Shown here in pieces: positions 53,097 through 63,700 of a stretch of 64,000 nt of DNA (position 1 is the first letter of the stretch; every line of letters starts with the position of its first letter). The stretch is from Paenibacillus sp. SYP-B4298 (GTDB lineage: Bacteria > Bacillota > Bacilli > Paenibacillales > Paenibacillaceae): contig NZ_CP115484.1 in NCBI RefSeq assembly GCF_027627475.1, forward strand, positions 6,180,501 to 6,244,500, in the 5' to 3' direction. The position numbers were made by a program, and so were the translations under genes. Below the pieces are notes generated by a model, which had not been told where the DNA came from, did not search any database, and was given only the letters and a program-made list of their open reading frames with translations.

Positions 53097-54788
53097 ATGC
53101 GGGTATTTCATTTTAAAAGTATTTATACAAAGGTATTGCTTTCACTGTGCATTGTTATTATTCCTATTTTCATATTAAGCATCATTATAAATGATGTAGC
53201 AGCAAAACTCGTTAAAACACAAATATCGGATACCATGCAACAGAAAACCGATTATATGTTAAATTCTCTTGAATCGGAAATCGAGAGAATTCATCAGCTT
53301 CAAAAATATTTTATTAATGATATTGATTTGCTTGCATTAAACTTTAGAAATGAATATTTTACAAGCTACGAATGGACAAGCACAGTCAACCGACTGAATA
53401 CTAAAGTTCAGTTGATCAATTCATCAAGCAAGTATGTGAAATCGACCTCTGTAATGATGACCACCATTAATCAGACCTTTTCCTCAAAGGATGGGATTAT
53501 TCCGCTTGAACAGTCAGAGTACAGTAAAATTGTAGCGGCAATGAATCAAGGCATGTTTGTTGTGCCCGATGGGAATCGCGTATGGCTCCCCCTTGCTTAT
53601 CCCACAATTAAAAAGCCCTATATTGTAATGGCTATTGAATTTGATCTGGATCAATTTCATAAAGACATGAGCTTGCTCGATAATAACACAGTGAGCACAA
53701 CCTGGTTAATGGATGATAGCGGGAATTTACTGATCAATACGAATGACGCTGTATCTGTAAACGAGGAATGGAGGCAGCAGATTCAAGTCACAAATAGCAG
53801 TGAGCTTCATTTCGGTAACTATATCATCCATAAGCAGCACTCCTCCTTGTTAGGGTGGAGCATCATCACCATTTTTAATGAAAGATCCATCTGGACTCCG
53901 GTGGAGCTTCTGAATAGATGGTATTGGATCTTAGGCGCAGTCGCTGTCCTCTCCATTGTCATGTTTTCCTACTTTATCTATCGGCTAGTGCATCGGCCGA
54001 TGAAACGCTTGCTACGGTTATTTAGAAAAGTAGAGGATGGTAATTTTCAATTAATGATTAATCATGACGAGAGTGACGAGTTTTCTTATATGTATTTTCA
54101 GTTCGATCATATGTTGGGCCAGATTGATCAGTTAATTAAGCAAAATTATGAAAAAAAAATTCACAATCAAAGAATGGAACTAAAGCATTTGCAATCGCAA
54201 ATCAATCCTCATTTTCTATATAACAGCTTGTATGTGCTTTATCGCATGTCGCAGGAGGAAAATTACGAGGGCGTCACGGAAATGTCGAAGCACCTCGGCG
54301 ATTACTTTAAATTTTTGACGCGAACCTCAGGAGATTTAATTTCCTTAAAGCAAGAAATTGAACACGCAAAAACTTATGCGGCTATACAACAAATCAGATT
54401 CGGAGAACGAATTCGATGTCGGTTTCATGTTGAAGGTGAGATTGAAGATTGGCAAGTGCCAAGGCTTATTATTCAGCCCTTGATTGAAAATGCCTATCAG
54501 CATGGGCACCGAAATACTTATGAAGATGGTACGATCGAGGTTGAAGTGACCGCAAGTAAAAAGGAAGTTCATATTTCAATTAGTGATAACGGTATTGGAT
54601 TGAAGCAGGAGGAGCTTGATCAATGGGATTTAAGAAAAATGGCCAACATAGATGAAGGGAACGGAGACGGAATCTGGAATGTACATCGCAGAATTCAATT
54701 GATACTTGGTGATCAAAATGGATTAATGCTTCAAAACAATGAAGGCGGCGGGCTTTGTGTGAATATTACGTTACAGAGAAAGGATTAG
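53097..54788 (+). CDS. Sensor histidine kinase, YesM-like
   Basis: The 563-residue kinase has a transmembrane helix near residues 12–32, an extracellular sensor region to about 285, a second helix and a HAMP domain (VHRPMKRLLRLFRKVEDGNF). A His_kinase domain follows with His372 in SQINPHFLYNSLYVLYRMS and the ATPase box IQPLIENAYQHGH. YesM-type kinases sense extracellular sugars, often through the binding lipoprotein. The start is the ATG at 53097 with GGGGG upstream; a longer frame to 53052 lacks this. The response regulator gene begins four bases after its stop. Confidence 0.93.
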   Translation: MRVFHFKSIYTKVLLSLCIVIIPIFILSIIINDVAAKLVKTQISDTMQQKTDYMLNSLESEIERIHQLQKYFINDIDLLALNFRNEYFTSYEWTSTVNRLNTKVQLINSSSKYVKSTSVMMTTINQTFSSKDGIIPLEQSEYSKIVAAMNQGMFVVPDGNRVWLPLAYPTIKKPYIVMAIEFDLDQFHKDMSLLDNNTVSTTWLMDDSGNLLINTNDAVSVNEEWRQQIQVTNSSELHFGNYIIHKQHSSLLGWSIITIFNERSIWTPVELLNRWYWILGAVAVLSIVMFSYFIYRLVHRPMKRLLRLFRKVEDGNFQLMINHDESDEFSYMYFQFDHMLGQIDQLIKQNYEKKIHNQRMELKHLQSQINPHFLYNSLYVLYRMSQEENYEGVTEMSKHLGDYFKFLTRTSGDLISLKQEIEHAKTYAAIQQIRFGERIRCRFHVEGEIEDWQVPRLIIQPLIENAYQHGHRNTYEDGTIEVEVTASKKEVHISISDNGIGLKQEELDQWDLRKMANIDEGNGDGIWNVHRRIQLILGDQNGLMLQNNEGGGLCVNITLQRKD

Positions 54789-54792
54789 TTAA

Positions 54793-56421
54793 ATGCTGCA
54801 TATACTGGTTGTCGATGACGAGCCGTTTATTGCGAATGGTGTTTCTCAACTGCTGAGTGAAAGAAGCGGGTTGGAAGCAAGGGTATGGAAGGCGTTATCC
54901 GCTAAACAAGCCATGGAGATTTTTGAACAAAATCGTATCGATCTTTTGATTACGGATATTCAAATGCCCGGTATGACGGGGATTGAGTTGGTTAACCGTG
55001 TCAAGCAACAGTGGAAACGTTGTAAAGTAATCTTTTTAACCGGATATTCTGATTATGAATATATGCATTTTGCGTTGCAGCAGCAAGTAGCGGAATATAT
55101 GCTGAAACCAATTGAGGATGAGCAATTATTGGAGAAGGTTTTAACTGTTGTTAAGCAAATTCGGGATGAGTCAAATACTGTGGAATTGGCGCGAAGGGCA
55201 GAGCTTCAGCTCCAGCAAGCGAAGCCGCTGCTCATTCATGATTTGGTGGAGCAAATCCTCAGGAAGGAGCCTTATGCTTTAGCGCGACTAGATGAACAGT
55301 TCTCAAGTCTTCGATTGCAAATGACTGCGAAGGAGCCTGTACTGCTACTGCTTGGGAGAGTAGACTATTGGCCGGATGGATACATCGTTAGGGATCGATT
55401 GTTGATGGAATTCGCTATTAATAATATGATTGAGGAATTTTTAACATCAGATATTAAAATGTTGACTTGCACCCATGAAAGGTATCTCATTTGGATTTTT
55501 CAATCTGTCTCAAGCGAGTTTGTCGATCAGAAATTGTTTATTCAAATTAGCGAAATCATCGATGTTTTGCAGCAAGCGATACATGACTTGCTTCGCCTGA
55601 AAATTTCATTTATTATTTCACCCCATGTAATAGGCTGGGACGAGTTGTCTAACAGCTACGAACATATGGCAGCTGTATTGAAAAAAGGAATTGGGATGGA
55701 GCAAGAGATTATCATCGCGCATTCTGAACATGCCATGGACAAATCACAGACGCAGCTGACAGCGGCGGATCTGAATCAATCCATTCGAAAAATACTGACT
55801 AGTCTGGAAGCTATAGACGGAGAAGCACTGCAAAGTGAAGTTGCCCAATTTTTTGGAAATTATGCGAGATCGGTATTTGTAGATTATGGGCTGCAGATGG
55901 AGGCATTCTGTACATTATCATTAGCCATTATCCGCTATATGAATGAGAAAAATATTCGTTCGGAGGTCACAGAAAAACTGAGCCTGGATTTACTCGTTAA
56001 TTATAATCAGGTTGAGAATTTAGAAGCTTGGGAAAAATATTGTCAAGAATTATTTCGAGCCATCATAGAGATTGTCAAGCAAAAGGGAGAGGATCAGAAG
56101 TTTGAGATATCCGAGAAGGTGGATGCTTATATTGAATCACATCTCCATGGCGATCTCTCGTTGACGAATTTGGCCAAGCAGGTTCATTTGAGCTCCTCCT
56201 ATTTATCCAGAATGTACTTTTCCGAGAGAGGATACCACTTATCTGATAAGATAACGGAACTAAAGGTTGTGAAAGCCAAGCAACTTTTAGAGGAAGGGAC
56301 GTTAAAAATATATGAAATTGCATTATCGTTGGGGTTTGATAATATTCCCTACTTCTCTAGGTTCTTCAAAAAAAGAGTGGGAATAACCCCTCAGGAGTAC
56401 AAAGAAAACAACAGAATATAA
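54793..56421 (+). CDS. Response regulator with AraC-type DNA-binding domain, YesN-like
   Basis: The 542-residue regulator has an N-terminal receiver domain with phospho-acceptor Asp55 in LLITDIQMPGMTGIELV. After a long linker, a C-terminal AraC domain follows: LTNLAKQVHLSSSYLSRMYF and IALSLGFDNIPYFSRFFKKR. It is the partner of the adjacent kinase and should activate the permease, hydrolase and rhamnosidase genes when the sugar is present. Both arms of the AraC double helix-turn-helix look intact. Confidence 0.93.
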   Translation: MLHILVVDDEPFIANGVSQLLSERSGLEARVWKALSAKQAMEIFEQNRIDLLITDIQMPGMTGIELVNRVKQQWKRCKVIFLTGYSDYEYMHFALQQQVAEYMLKPIEDEQLLEKVLTVVKQIRDESNTVELARRAELQLQQAKPLLIHDLVEQILRKEPYALARLDEQFSSLRLQMTAKEPVLLLLGRVDYWPDGYIVRDRLLMEFAINNMIEEFLTSDIKMLTCTHERYLIWIFQSVSSEFVDQKLFIQISEIIDVLQQAIHDLLRLKISFIISPHVIGWDELSNSYEHMAAVLKKGIGMEQEIIIAHSEHAMDKSQTQLTAADLNQSIRKILTSLEAIDGEALQSEVAQFFGNYARSVFVDYGLQMEAFCTLSLAIIRYMNEKNIRSEVTEKLSLDLLVNYNQVENLEAWEKYCQELFRAIIEIVKQKGEDQKFEISEKVDAYIESHLHGDLSLTNLAKQVHLSSSYLSRMYFSERGYHLSDKITELKVVKAKQLLEEGTLKIYEIALSLGFDNIPYFSRFFKKRVGITPQEYKENNRI

Positions 56422-56523
56422 CATTGACAATACTTTCGCGTAGTTGGGCATTAACTTGAAAGTTATGATATAGACAAGAGTAAATGCTCTTTTAAAATGC
56501 TTATCTTGAAAGGGGAAGTTAAG

Positions 56524-58230
56524 TTGATTAAAAGAAAGATAGCAGTTCCAAGTGTTCTCTTGGCAACAGTATTGTCTGTCACATTGTTAAGCGCTTGCAC
56601 TGGAACAAACAATGGCTCAGACAACAACAGTCCAGCACAGACGAGTACAGCCGCAGCCAATGAAACTAAAAGCAATAAGGAGAATGGTCCGCTCACCAAA
56701 TATAGTGAGCCGATCGAACTGACAACAGGAAGAATTATTTATGACTCCAGTTGGAAGTTTGATCAAGGGAAATCGATTGATAACAACTTCTGGTATGATA
56801 TCTATCGTGATGAACTTAATATTAATGTGAAAAATACCTGGGTTGTTAATGGCGGAGATAGCGGCGCAGCCAAAATTAACACCTCAATTGCAAGCGGTGA
56901 TATTCCGGATCTATTGCGTGTGGATGCTTCCCAGCTTAAAACCCTGGTAGAGGCGGATATGCTTGAGGATCTAACAACAGTGTACGACCAATTTGCAAGC
57001 GAATACACAAAAAAACAACTATCCAGCGATGGTGGGGATTCACTGAGTTCCGCTACATTTGGCGGTAAGCTGTATGGAATTCCGGAGACAGGAAGCCCGT
57101 ATGACGGCGTTCCTCTGTTATGGATCAGAACAGACTGGTTAGAGAAGTTGTCGCTTAAAGAGCCGACGAATATTGAAGAACTGCTGGCGGTGGCGAAAGC
57201 TTTCGTGGAACAGGACCCAGATGGCAATAACACCAAAGACACATACGGTATCGCAGCGTTTAAGGATATTGTTGCAATCGGCAATCCTGCCAGTCTTGAA
57301 GGCTTCTTTAATGGCTACCACGCTTACCCGCAACATTGGATTGAAAATGAACAAGGCGAAATTGTATACGGAAGCACGCAGCCTGAGATGAAGAACGCAT
57401 TGGCAAAGCTTGCTCAACTTTATAAAGAAGGTATTCTGGATAAAGAATTTGGAGTCAATGATCTTGGCAAGGTGGCAGAATCGATAGCCGCGGGCAAAAT
57501 CGGTATTATGTACGGACCGCAATGGACATCAAACTGGCCGCTTCAGGATTTGAAAAATAATCAGCCTGATGCAGATTGGAAACAGCTTGCTGTGCTTTCT
57601 GCAGATGCGACGCCTGCCAGCGCACAAGTCGGATTCTCAACAGGTTCTTACTATGTGGTGAAGAAGGGCTATAAACACCCGGAGGCTGCCATTAAACTGC
57701 TGAATATCATTCTCGAGAAGAAATATGAAGCCAATTCTAATCCGGAGCTATTCAATAGAGATATTGATGGAAGTCCGGTCGAGGTTTGGAAATATGCTGC
57801 CGTCTTCCCAGGCGGAGATCCTATGAAGAATATTGTTGCTTACCATAATGTATCTGCCGCGGTGGAAACTAATGATCCTTCATCTCTCAATTCGGAGGAG
57901 CGCATTTATTACGACAATATCGTTAAATACAAAAACGGCGACAATACTGGCTTTGGATTGGCAAAAATATTTGGCGAAAATGGCTCCTTTGCTGTAATCG
58001 AAAATGCATACATTAAACAAAAACGTGAGAAAACAACCAAATTCTTTGGAGCACCGACGGCAACAATGGTCGATAAGCAAGCGACACTGAAGCAATTGGA
58101 GCAAGAAGTATTTACAAAAATTATTCTTGGTAATGAACCTGTAGATGCTTTTGACTCCTTCGTTGAACAATGGAATAAAATTGGCGGAGAGCAAATTACA
58201 AAAGAAGTAAACGAGTGGGCCAAACAATAA
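56524..58230 (+). CDS. Extracellular sugar-binding lipoprotein, LplA-like
   Basis: The 568-residue protein has a signal peptide with lipobox LLSAC (Cys25) and is the binding component for the 49.9–51.7 kb permeases. Typical sequences are NIEELLAVAKAFVEQDPDGN and SIAAGKIGIMYGPQWTSNWP, as in LplA-like family-1 binding proteins. I set the start at TTG 56524, after AAAGGGGAA, because this gives a normal signal peptide; the frame from 56497 adds nine extra residues. It stands alone after the two-component genes and has a terminator after it. Confidence 0.92.
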   Translation: MIKRKIAVPSVLLATVLSVTLLSACTGTNNGSDNNSPAQTSTAAANETKSNKENGPLTKYSEPIELTTGRIIYDSSWKFDQGKSIDNNFWYDIYRDELNINVKNTWVVNGGDSGAAKINTSIASGDIPDLLRVDASQLKTLVEADMLEDLTTVYDQFASEYTKKQLSSDGGDSLSSATFGGKLYGIPETGSPYDGVPLLWIRTDWLEKLSLKEPTNIEELLAVAKAFVEQDPDGNNTKDTYGIAAFKDIVAIGNPASLEGFFNGYHAYPQHWIENEQGEIVYGSTQPEMKNALAKLAQLYKEGILDKEFGVNDLGKVAESIAAGKIGIMYGPQWTSNWPLQDLKNNQPDADWKQLAVLSADATPASAQVGFSTGSYYVVKKGYKHPEAAIKLLNIILEKKYEANSNPELFNRDIDGSPVEVWKYAAVFPGGDPMKNIVAYHNVSAAVETNDPSSLNSEERIYYDNIVKYKNGDNTGFGLAKIFGENGSFAVIENAYIKQKREKTTKFFGAPTATMVDKQATLKQLEQEVFTKIILGNEPVDAFDSFVEQWNKIGGEQITKEVNEWAKQ

Positions 58231-58240
58231 GTGTTAAATA

Positions 58241-58266
58241 AAGGAAGGAGCAATCCTTCCTTTTTT
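58241..58266 (+). terminator. Terminator after the binding-protein gene
   Basis: AAGGAAGG (58241–58248) pairs with CCTTCCTT (58255–58262), followed by further T. Partial readthrough would set lower expression of the enzyme genes downstream. Confidence 0.8.
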
Positions 58267-58294
58267 ATGACTGGTGTTGAGGAGAGTGTGAGCG

Positions 58295-60682
58295 ATGTCT
58301 CGTGCAAATGTTGGAGACGCACAATGGATTTGGATACATGATAAACAATTATTAAAAGAAAATCAGCAGCATGAACACATCTATTTTCGCAAAAGCTTTG
58401 TGCTGGACCATACAGAAGATCTGGTATTGCACATTAAGGTTTCTGCAGATAGCAGATATCGGTTATATGTGAATGGCTACAAGGTATCGCAAGGCCCCAG
58501 CAAGGGGGACAATCATACCCATTATTACGAAGAAGTAGATTGCACCCCGTATCTGTGCAAAGGTCGAAATGTTATAGCTGCCAAAGTCATTCATTATGAT
58601 GCTTTGAATCCATTTGTTGTGGGTAAGGGAGGGCCGGTATCTGTCTGGAGGGCGAGCAGCGGAGGATTTCTGCTATCAGGCGAAGTTCTGGACAGCGAAA
58701 GCAATTCAATCATAAAGCTGCATACAGATGACAGCTGGTTATGTCTTCAAGAAACGGCGATCACCTACGAAGTATCCTATATGGAGACAGGGTATCTAGG
58801 CGGACTGGAACGAGTGGATGGTCAAAAGCTCGCATATGGCTGGAATACAATCGAATATGATGATTCGGATTGGGAGCGGGGCGTAAAGGTTAGCGATAAT
58901 GAAGATGTCAACTATGGACAGTTAATGCCGTGGAATCTAACACCGCGCAATATCCCGCAGCTCTATGAAAAGGATTGTACGTATAAACAGGCGACCAAAA
59001 TAAATGGGCGAATCGTTAATGCGCCGGAAGGTTCGACCTATATTGAAAAGCCATTTACCATTGGGCCGAACCAAATCTTTAAAATTGAATTTGATGCCGG
59101 CGAATTGACAACCGGTTATCCAGTGCTGGTGTTGATCCATGGAAAAAAGGCGAAGGTGAAGCTGCTCTACGCCGAATGCTACGAAAAAAGAGACCCGGTT
59201 ACCGGAGTTCGCGTGAAGGAACTAAGAAATGATGCGACAGGTGAGTTGTTTGGGGAATATGATCTGTACGAAACCGGCGGATTTGGCTCAGCTGATTATC
59301 CTGAAATTTACGAACCGTTCTTGTTTAGAACCTTTCGTTATCTTTTATTGGAAATCGAAACGGCTGAGGAGGAGCTGACCGTCCAATCCATTTCTTACAA
59401 AGAAACCGGTTATCCATTAGAAATAAGGTCTAGTTTCTCTAGCTCCGATGACAGCTTGCAGCCATTGTGGAACATTAGCATTAACACTCTAAAGCGTTGC
59501 ATGCATGAAACCTATGAGGATTGTCCTTATTATGAGCAACTGCAGTATGCCATGGACACCAGGCTTCAGGCCTTATTCACCTACCAATTAAGCGGCGATG
59601 ACCGATTGGCGCGAAAAGCGATTTTTGACTTTCATAGCTCTAGGCTGCCTAACGGCATGCTGCAGAGCAGATATCCGTCAGTATTACCTCAAGTAATTCC
59701 GGGTTTTTCATTACATTGGATCATGATGGTGCACGATCATTATCAGTACTTCGGGGATTTGTCTCTCGTTAGAACGTATTTGCCAACCATCGATGGCGTT
59801 CTGGAATGGTTCAATCAGAGGCTGGAAACGAATGGCCTTCTGGGCGAAATGCCGTCACAATATTGGTCGTTCGTCGATTGGGTTGACGAATGGAGGGAGG
59901 AGCGGGGGGTTCCAACGGCTTCGAAGTATGGCAGTATAACCATTTACAATTTGATGTATGCCGCAGTTTTGAAGCTGGCATCCGAATTGCAAGACGCATC
60001 AGGTCGAAGAGATACCGGAGATGAATACAGAGTGCGTGCTGAGGCATTGCTTCAAGCAGTCAATAGGACAAGTTACTCCGAAAACTCGGGGCTGTATCGC
60101 GATGGTCCGCAGGTAGAGCTGTATAGTCAGCATGCGCAGATCTGGGCGGTTCTGGCAGGAGCTGTTCAGGGAGAAGCTGCCGCACAATTAATGGAGCGCG
60201 TGCTATCGGATCATTCACTAGCCAAGGTATCTTACGCGATGTCCTTCTTCTTGTTCCGGGCATTGGAGGAGACCGGTGCCTATGACCGATCCTTCTCGCT
60301 GTGGGATACGTGGAGAGATTTGGCTGCACTTGGGCTGACGTCATGGGTTGAGGATCCGGTAAGTCAACGAAGCGATTGTCATGCTTGGGGCGCTGTGCCG
60401 ATCTATGAATTTACTGCGAATATATTGGGCGTGAAGCCTGCATCTCCAGGCTCAACCCGTATTAGAATAGCTCCGCAGCCCGGTCATCTTAAGCGCGCGG
60501 CGGGAGAAGTAGCTGTTCGAAATGGAATTGTACGTATATCCTGGGAAATCAATGAACAGAATCAATTTGCATTAACCGTTTCATCACGAATTGATGCTCA
60601 GTTCGAAATAACCCTTCCGGATCACACCCTGCATATCGTTCGAGCGGGAAAAAACCTTCATTTTCTATGTCCCTTGACATAG
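58295..60682 (+). CDS. Alpha-L-rhamnosidase, GH78 family
   Basis: This 795-residue enzyme has the GH78 layout: N-terminal β-sandwich domains (FRKSFVLDHT, SADSRYRLYVNG), a catalytic (α/α)6 barrel from about residue 395 and a C-terminal β-domain. The catalytic stretch TYEDCPYYEQLQYAMDTRLQ keeps the Asp, Glu and Asp of GH78 enzymes, although the usual DCPHREQ is DCPYYEQ. SQRSDCHAWGAVPIYEF is the other hallmark. No signal peptide is visible, so it should act in the cytosol on imported rhamnosides. GAGGAG lies before the ATG. Confidence 0.9.
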   Translation: MSRANVGDAQWIWIHDKQLLKENQQHEHIYFRKSFVLDHTEDLVLHIKVSADSRYRLYVNGYKVSQGPSKGDNHTHYYEEVDCTPYLCKGRNVIAAKVIHYDALNPFVVGKGGPVSVWRASSGGFLLSGEVLDSESNSIIKLHTDDSWLCLQETAITYEVSYMETGYLGGLERVDGQKLAYGWNTIEYDDSDWERGVKVSDNEDVNYGQLMPWNLTPRNIPQLYEKDCTYKQATKINGRIVNAPEGSTYIEKPFTIGPNQIFKIEFDAGELTTGYPVLVLIHGKKAKVKLLYAECYEKRDPVTGVRVKELRNDATGELFGEYDLYETGGFGSADYPEIYEPFLFRTFRYLLLEIETAEEELTVQSISYKETGYPLEIRSSFSSSDDSLQPLWNISINTLKRCMHETYEDCPYYEQLQYAMDTRLQALFTYQLSGDDRLARKAIFDFHSSRLPNGMLQSRYPSVLPQVIPGFSLHWIMMVHDHYQYFGDLSLVRTYLPTIDGVLEWFNQRLETNGLLGEMPSQYWSFVDWVDEWREERGVPTASKYGSITIYNLMYAAVLKLASELQDASGRRDTGDEYRVRAEALLQAVNRTSYSENSGLYRDGPQVELYSQHAQIWAVLAGAVQGEAAAQLMERVLSDHSLAKVSYAMSFFLFRALEETGAYDRSFSLWDTWRDLAALGLTSWVEDPVSQRSDCHAWGAVPIYEFTANILGVKPASPGSTRIRIAPQPGHLKRAAGEVAVRNGIVRISWEINEQNQFALTVSSRIDAQFEITLPDHTLHIVRAGKNLHFLCPLT

Positions 60683-60734
60683 CTTGAGCAGCATCGACTT
60701 GAGAACGATTACTTTATACACTGGAGGAGAAAAA

Positions 60735-63700
60735 ATGAAACGTTTCTTATCGGGGTGGCTTTGCTTGAGTCTATTCATTTCATTGATTACCGTCTTTCCA
60801 CCAATGGTCAAGGCAAATGAATTGCAAGTCACATCCGGCTCAGACGTATTCGAGCCGGTGGAGACAGCAACGGTTGAGAGTGTAGATGGGATTCCGACCC
60901 TGCATGTGAATGGAGAACCCCGTCCGTTAATTGGATGGTTTCAGTGGGGCTGGTATCCGAGGTCGACGGAGTCCGCTGCTAACGCCGGCATTCACATTTA
61001 TCAGCCCCGCCATTCAACAGGCTATCCAACGCTTGAGGTATGGCTGCCGGAAATGGAGAGGATCGTACAAGAAGATCCTGACGCCTATTTCCTTCCGATT
61101 CTATGGATCGGATCGGATACGCCTTATGGTTTCTCACGCGCCAACAGCAAGGAGGTTAACGTAGATACCGGGGCTTCTTGGGGAGCAAATTCCTATGGAT
61201 CGGATGAGTGGAAGAATCGCGCAGAGCTGTTTTTAAGAGAACAAATTCGTCGTTACGAGGCAAGTCCTGTAGGGGACCGTATTCTCGGTTATACGCTGAG
61301 TGCCGGAAGCACAGGGGAATGGTTCAATGTAGATACATGGAGCAATCGAGACTTTGATCGCAGTCTGGGGAATCTGTCTAATTTCCGGCATTGGTTGAAA
61401 GCGGCTTATTCCTCTGATATAAGCAAGCTTAGAGAAGCCTGGGGAGATGAGAAGGCGACCTTCGAAACCGTTGAAATTCCAGCCAAGGTTACTGGCACGC
61501 CTTTTCTGAATCCATCCGAGCATCGCGCCGCTGTTGACTATGTGGAATATCAGAACGGCCAAATATCCCGATTTGCCACAGCTCTGTCCAGTGTTGTCAA
61601 AGATGAAGTTAACGGCAATAAGCTGGTCGCCATTTATAGCGGCTATACGCTCGCCTTCGGTCAATACGGTCCGTTATCAGGTGAACTCGATATTAATACA
61701 TTGTTAAATAGCCCGGATATTGATCTCATATACTCACCGATGGACTATACGAATCGCGATCTGGAGCAAGGATTCTCAAGCGTCCATGGAGCAATGGATT
61801 CAGCCAAGCTGCACGGCAAGCTCTATGTGGCTGAAGACGATTATGCGACGCATATGGGAACCGATACGCATGGAGCGCCCCCTTTGACCAATAGTGTAGA
61901 GGGATCGTTGGCTTTGCTCTGGAGAAACTTCGGTTTGTCGCTTACCAAATCATACGGTCAGCATTGGTATGATGATGCCGGCTACGGCGGATTCAACAAT
62001 GCTCGGATGATGAATGAGATTCACAAGATGAATCAGTTGGCAGAAGCATCCATTCAGCTTCCGCGTCAATCCGGAGCGGAAATTGCGCTGGTGGTGGATG
62101 AATTCTCTCAGATGATCCAATCCTCGTCCGGCTCACACGTGAACGAAAGATTGCGACTTGTTCGAAATGAGCTTTCGCAGACGGGAGCCCCTTACGACAT
62201 TATTCTTCTGTCTGACGTACTGGAAGGGAGAGCGGATGATTACAAGCTTTATATTTTCGCGAATGCGTATGCATTGGATGATAACCAAAGAACCCAATTA
62301 ACACAATGGGATCCAACAAACAAGACGTTGGTGTGGTTATACGCAGCAGGTTATTGGAAAAGAGATCAAAACGGAACAGATTCCCGTCAAGCGTCACATA
62401 TGGAAGAAGTAACAGGTCTTTCATTAACGGAAGCCGGCTCTCAAGCCTTTACAATAGGAGCTGTTGATGCAGCGTCCGAGCCGTTGCTGCATGGTATAGC
62501 TCCGGGTACGAGTCTGGGCGGATCTGCATCGGCGATACCGCTATTTGTGGCAGATGAGTCGGAAGGGGTCACGGTATTGGGCCGTTCGGGCCTGTATGTT
62601 ACTGCCGCATATAAAGAACATTCGGGTGGGAGCAACGTTTGGCTGGGTTCGCCTTCGATTTCGTCTGTTCAGTTTTATCGCAATTTAGCTGAACAAGCAG
62701 ATGTGCATGTATACTCTCATAGCGGCAAACAGGTGAATGCGAATGAATCATTTACCGTGGTCACTTTCCCTAATGCGGTTACAGATCGCATATATTTCCG
62801 AGATGCGCAACCAAAATACGATATAACGAATAATCGCGTCGTTGTTCCGAATGCGGATGGCAGTTTGGAAGTGTCATCGACAGGGCCGCAGACTTTTGTT
62901 TTCTATAATGGGAATGCTGATGATTTGCAGCTGGGCGGCGGCAACAAGGATACAATATTGGATCATCTGGTGATTCGTTTATCAGGCGAGACGCTGCAAC
63001 ATCAGAAGCTGGAATCTGATGAGAATAGACAACTGGAGCTGATAACCGGGGGTCATATCACATTGGATGTGACGGGGATTACACCCGAAGGTTTTTACTT
63101 CTATAAAGACGAGATGGATTCGATTCCACAGTGGTCAAGTAGCGACGAAAGCGTCGCTGTTATAGACGGGAATGGTCAATTGTCCACCCTCGCTCCAGGT
63201 CAAACGGTTATTACGGCCACTGTAGGGGCTATTAGTGCCACGATGGAAATTACTGTGAAGCAGCCGTATGTACAGTCGTTGCTGACTTTGTTGGATACTG
63301 CAACATGGAGTACATGGTCGAATAGGAATGGTTGGCATCCGTTTGAGCTTGGGACAGGGAATGAATATGGGACTGCCAACCTCATGGCAGAGGTTGAATC
63401 TGAGGATGGAGAGACGTATCACGGGGTGTATCGCTATGAACCGCTTCAATCCAGTGAACAAGTGGGGAGTGCAGTTGGTTCTGTTCTGGTTCCGAATAAA
63501 GCGGGAGTTAAAGTCATTGCTACCTTGAAATATCCTGCCGGAACGCCGGAAGGAACGTACAACTCCGTTATATTGGAATCTTATAGAGCGGGCACGGCTA
63601 ACAATTTATTTGTAGTACAGAAGGATTTGGCAGTCAACGGAAACGGAACTTCCATTGAAGCAGACCTTTCACCATATGTGGGACAGTATATTCGCCTAGA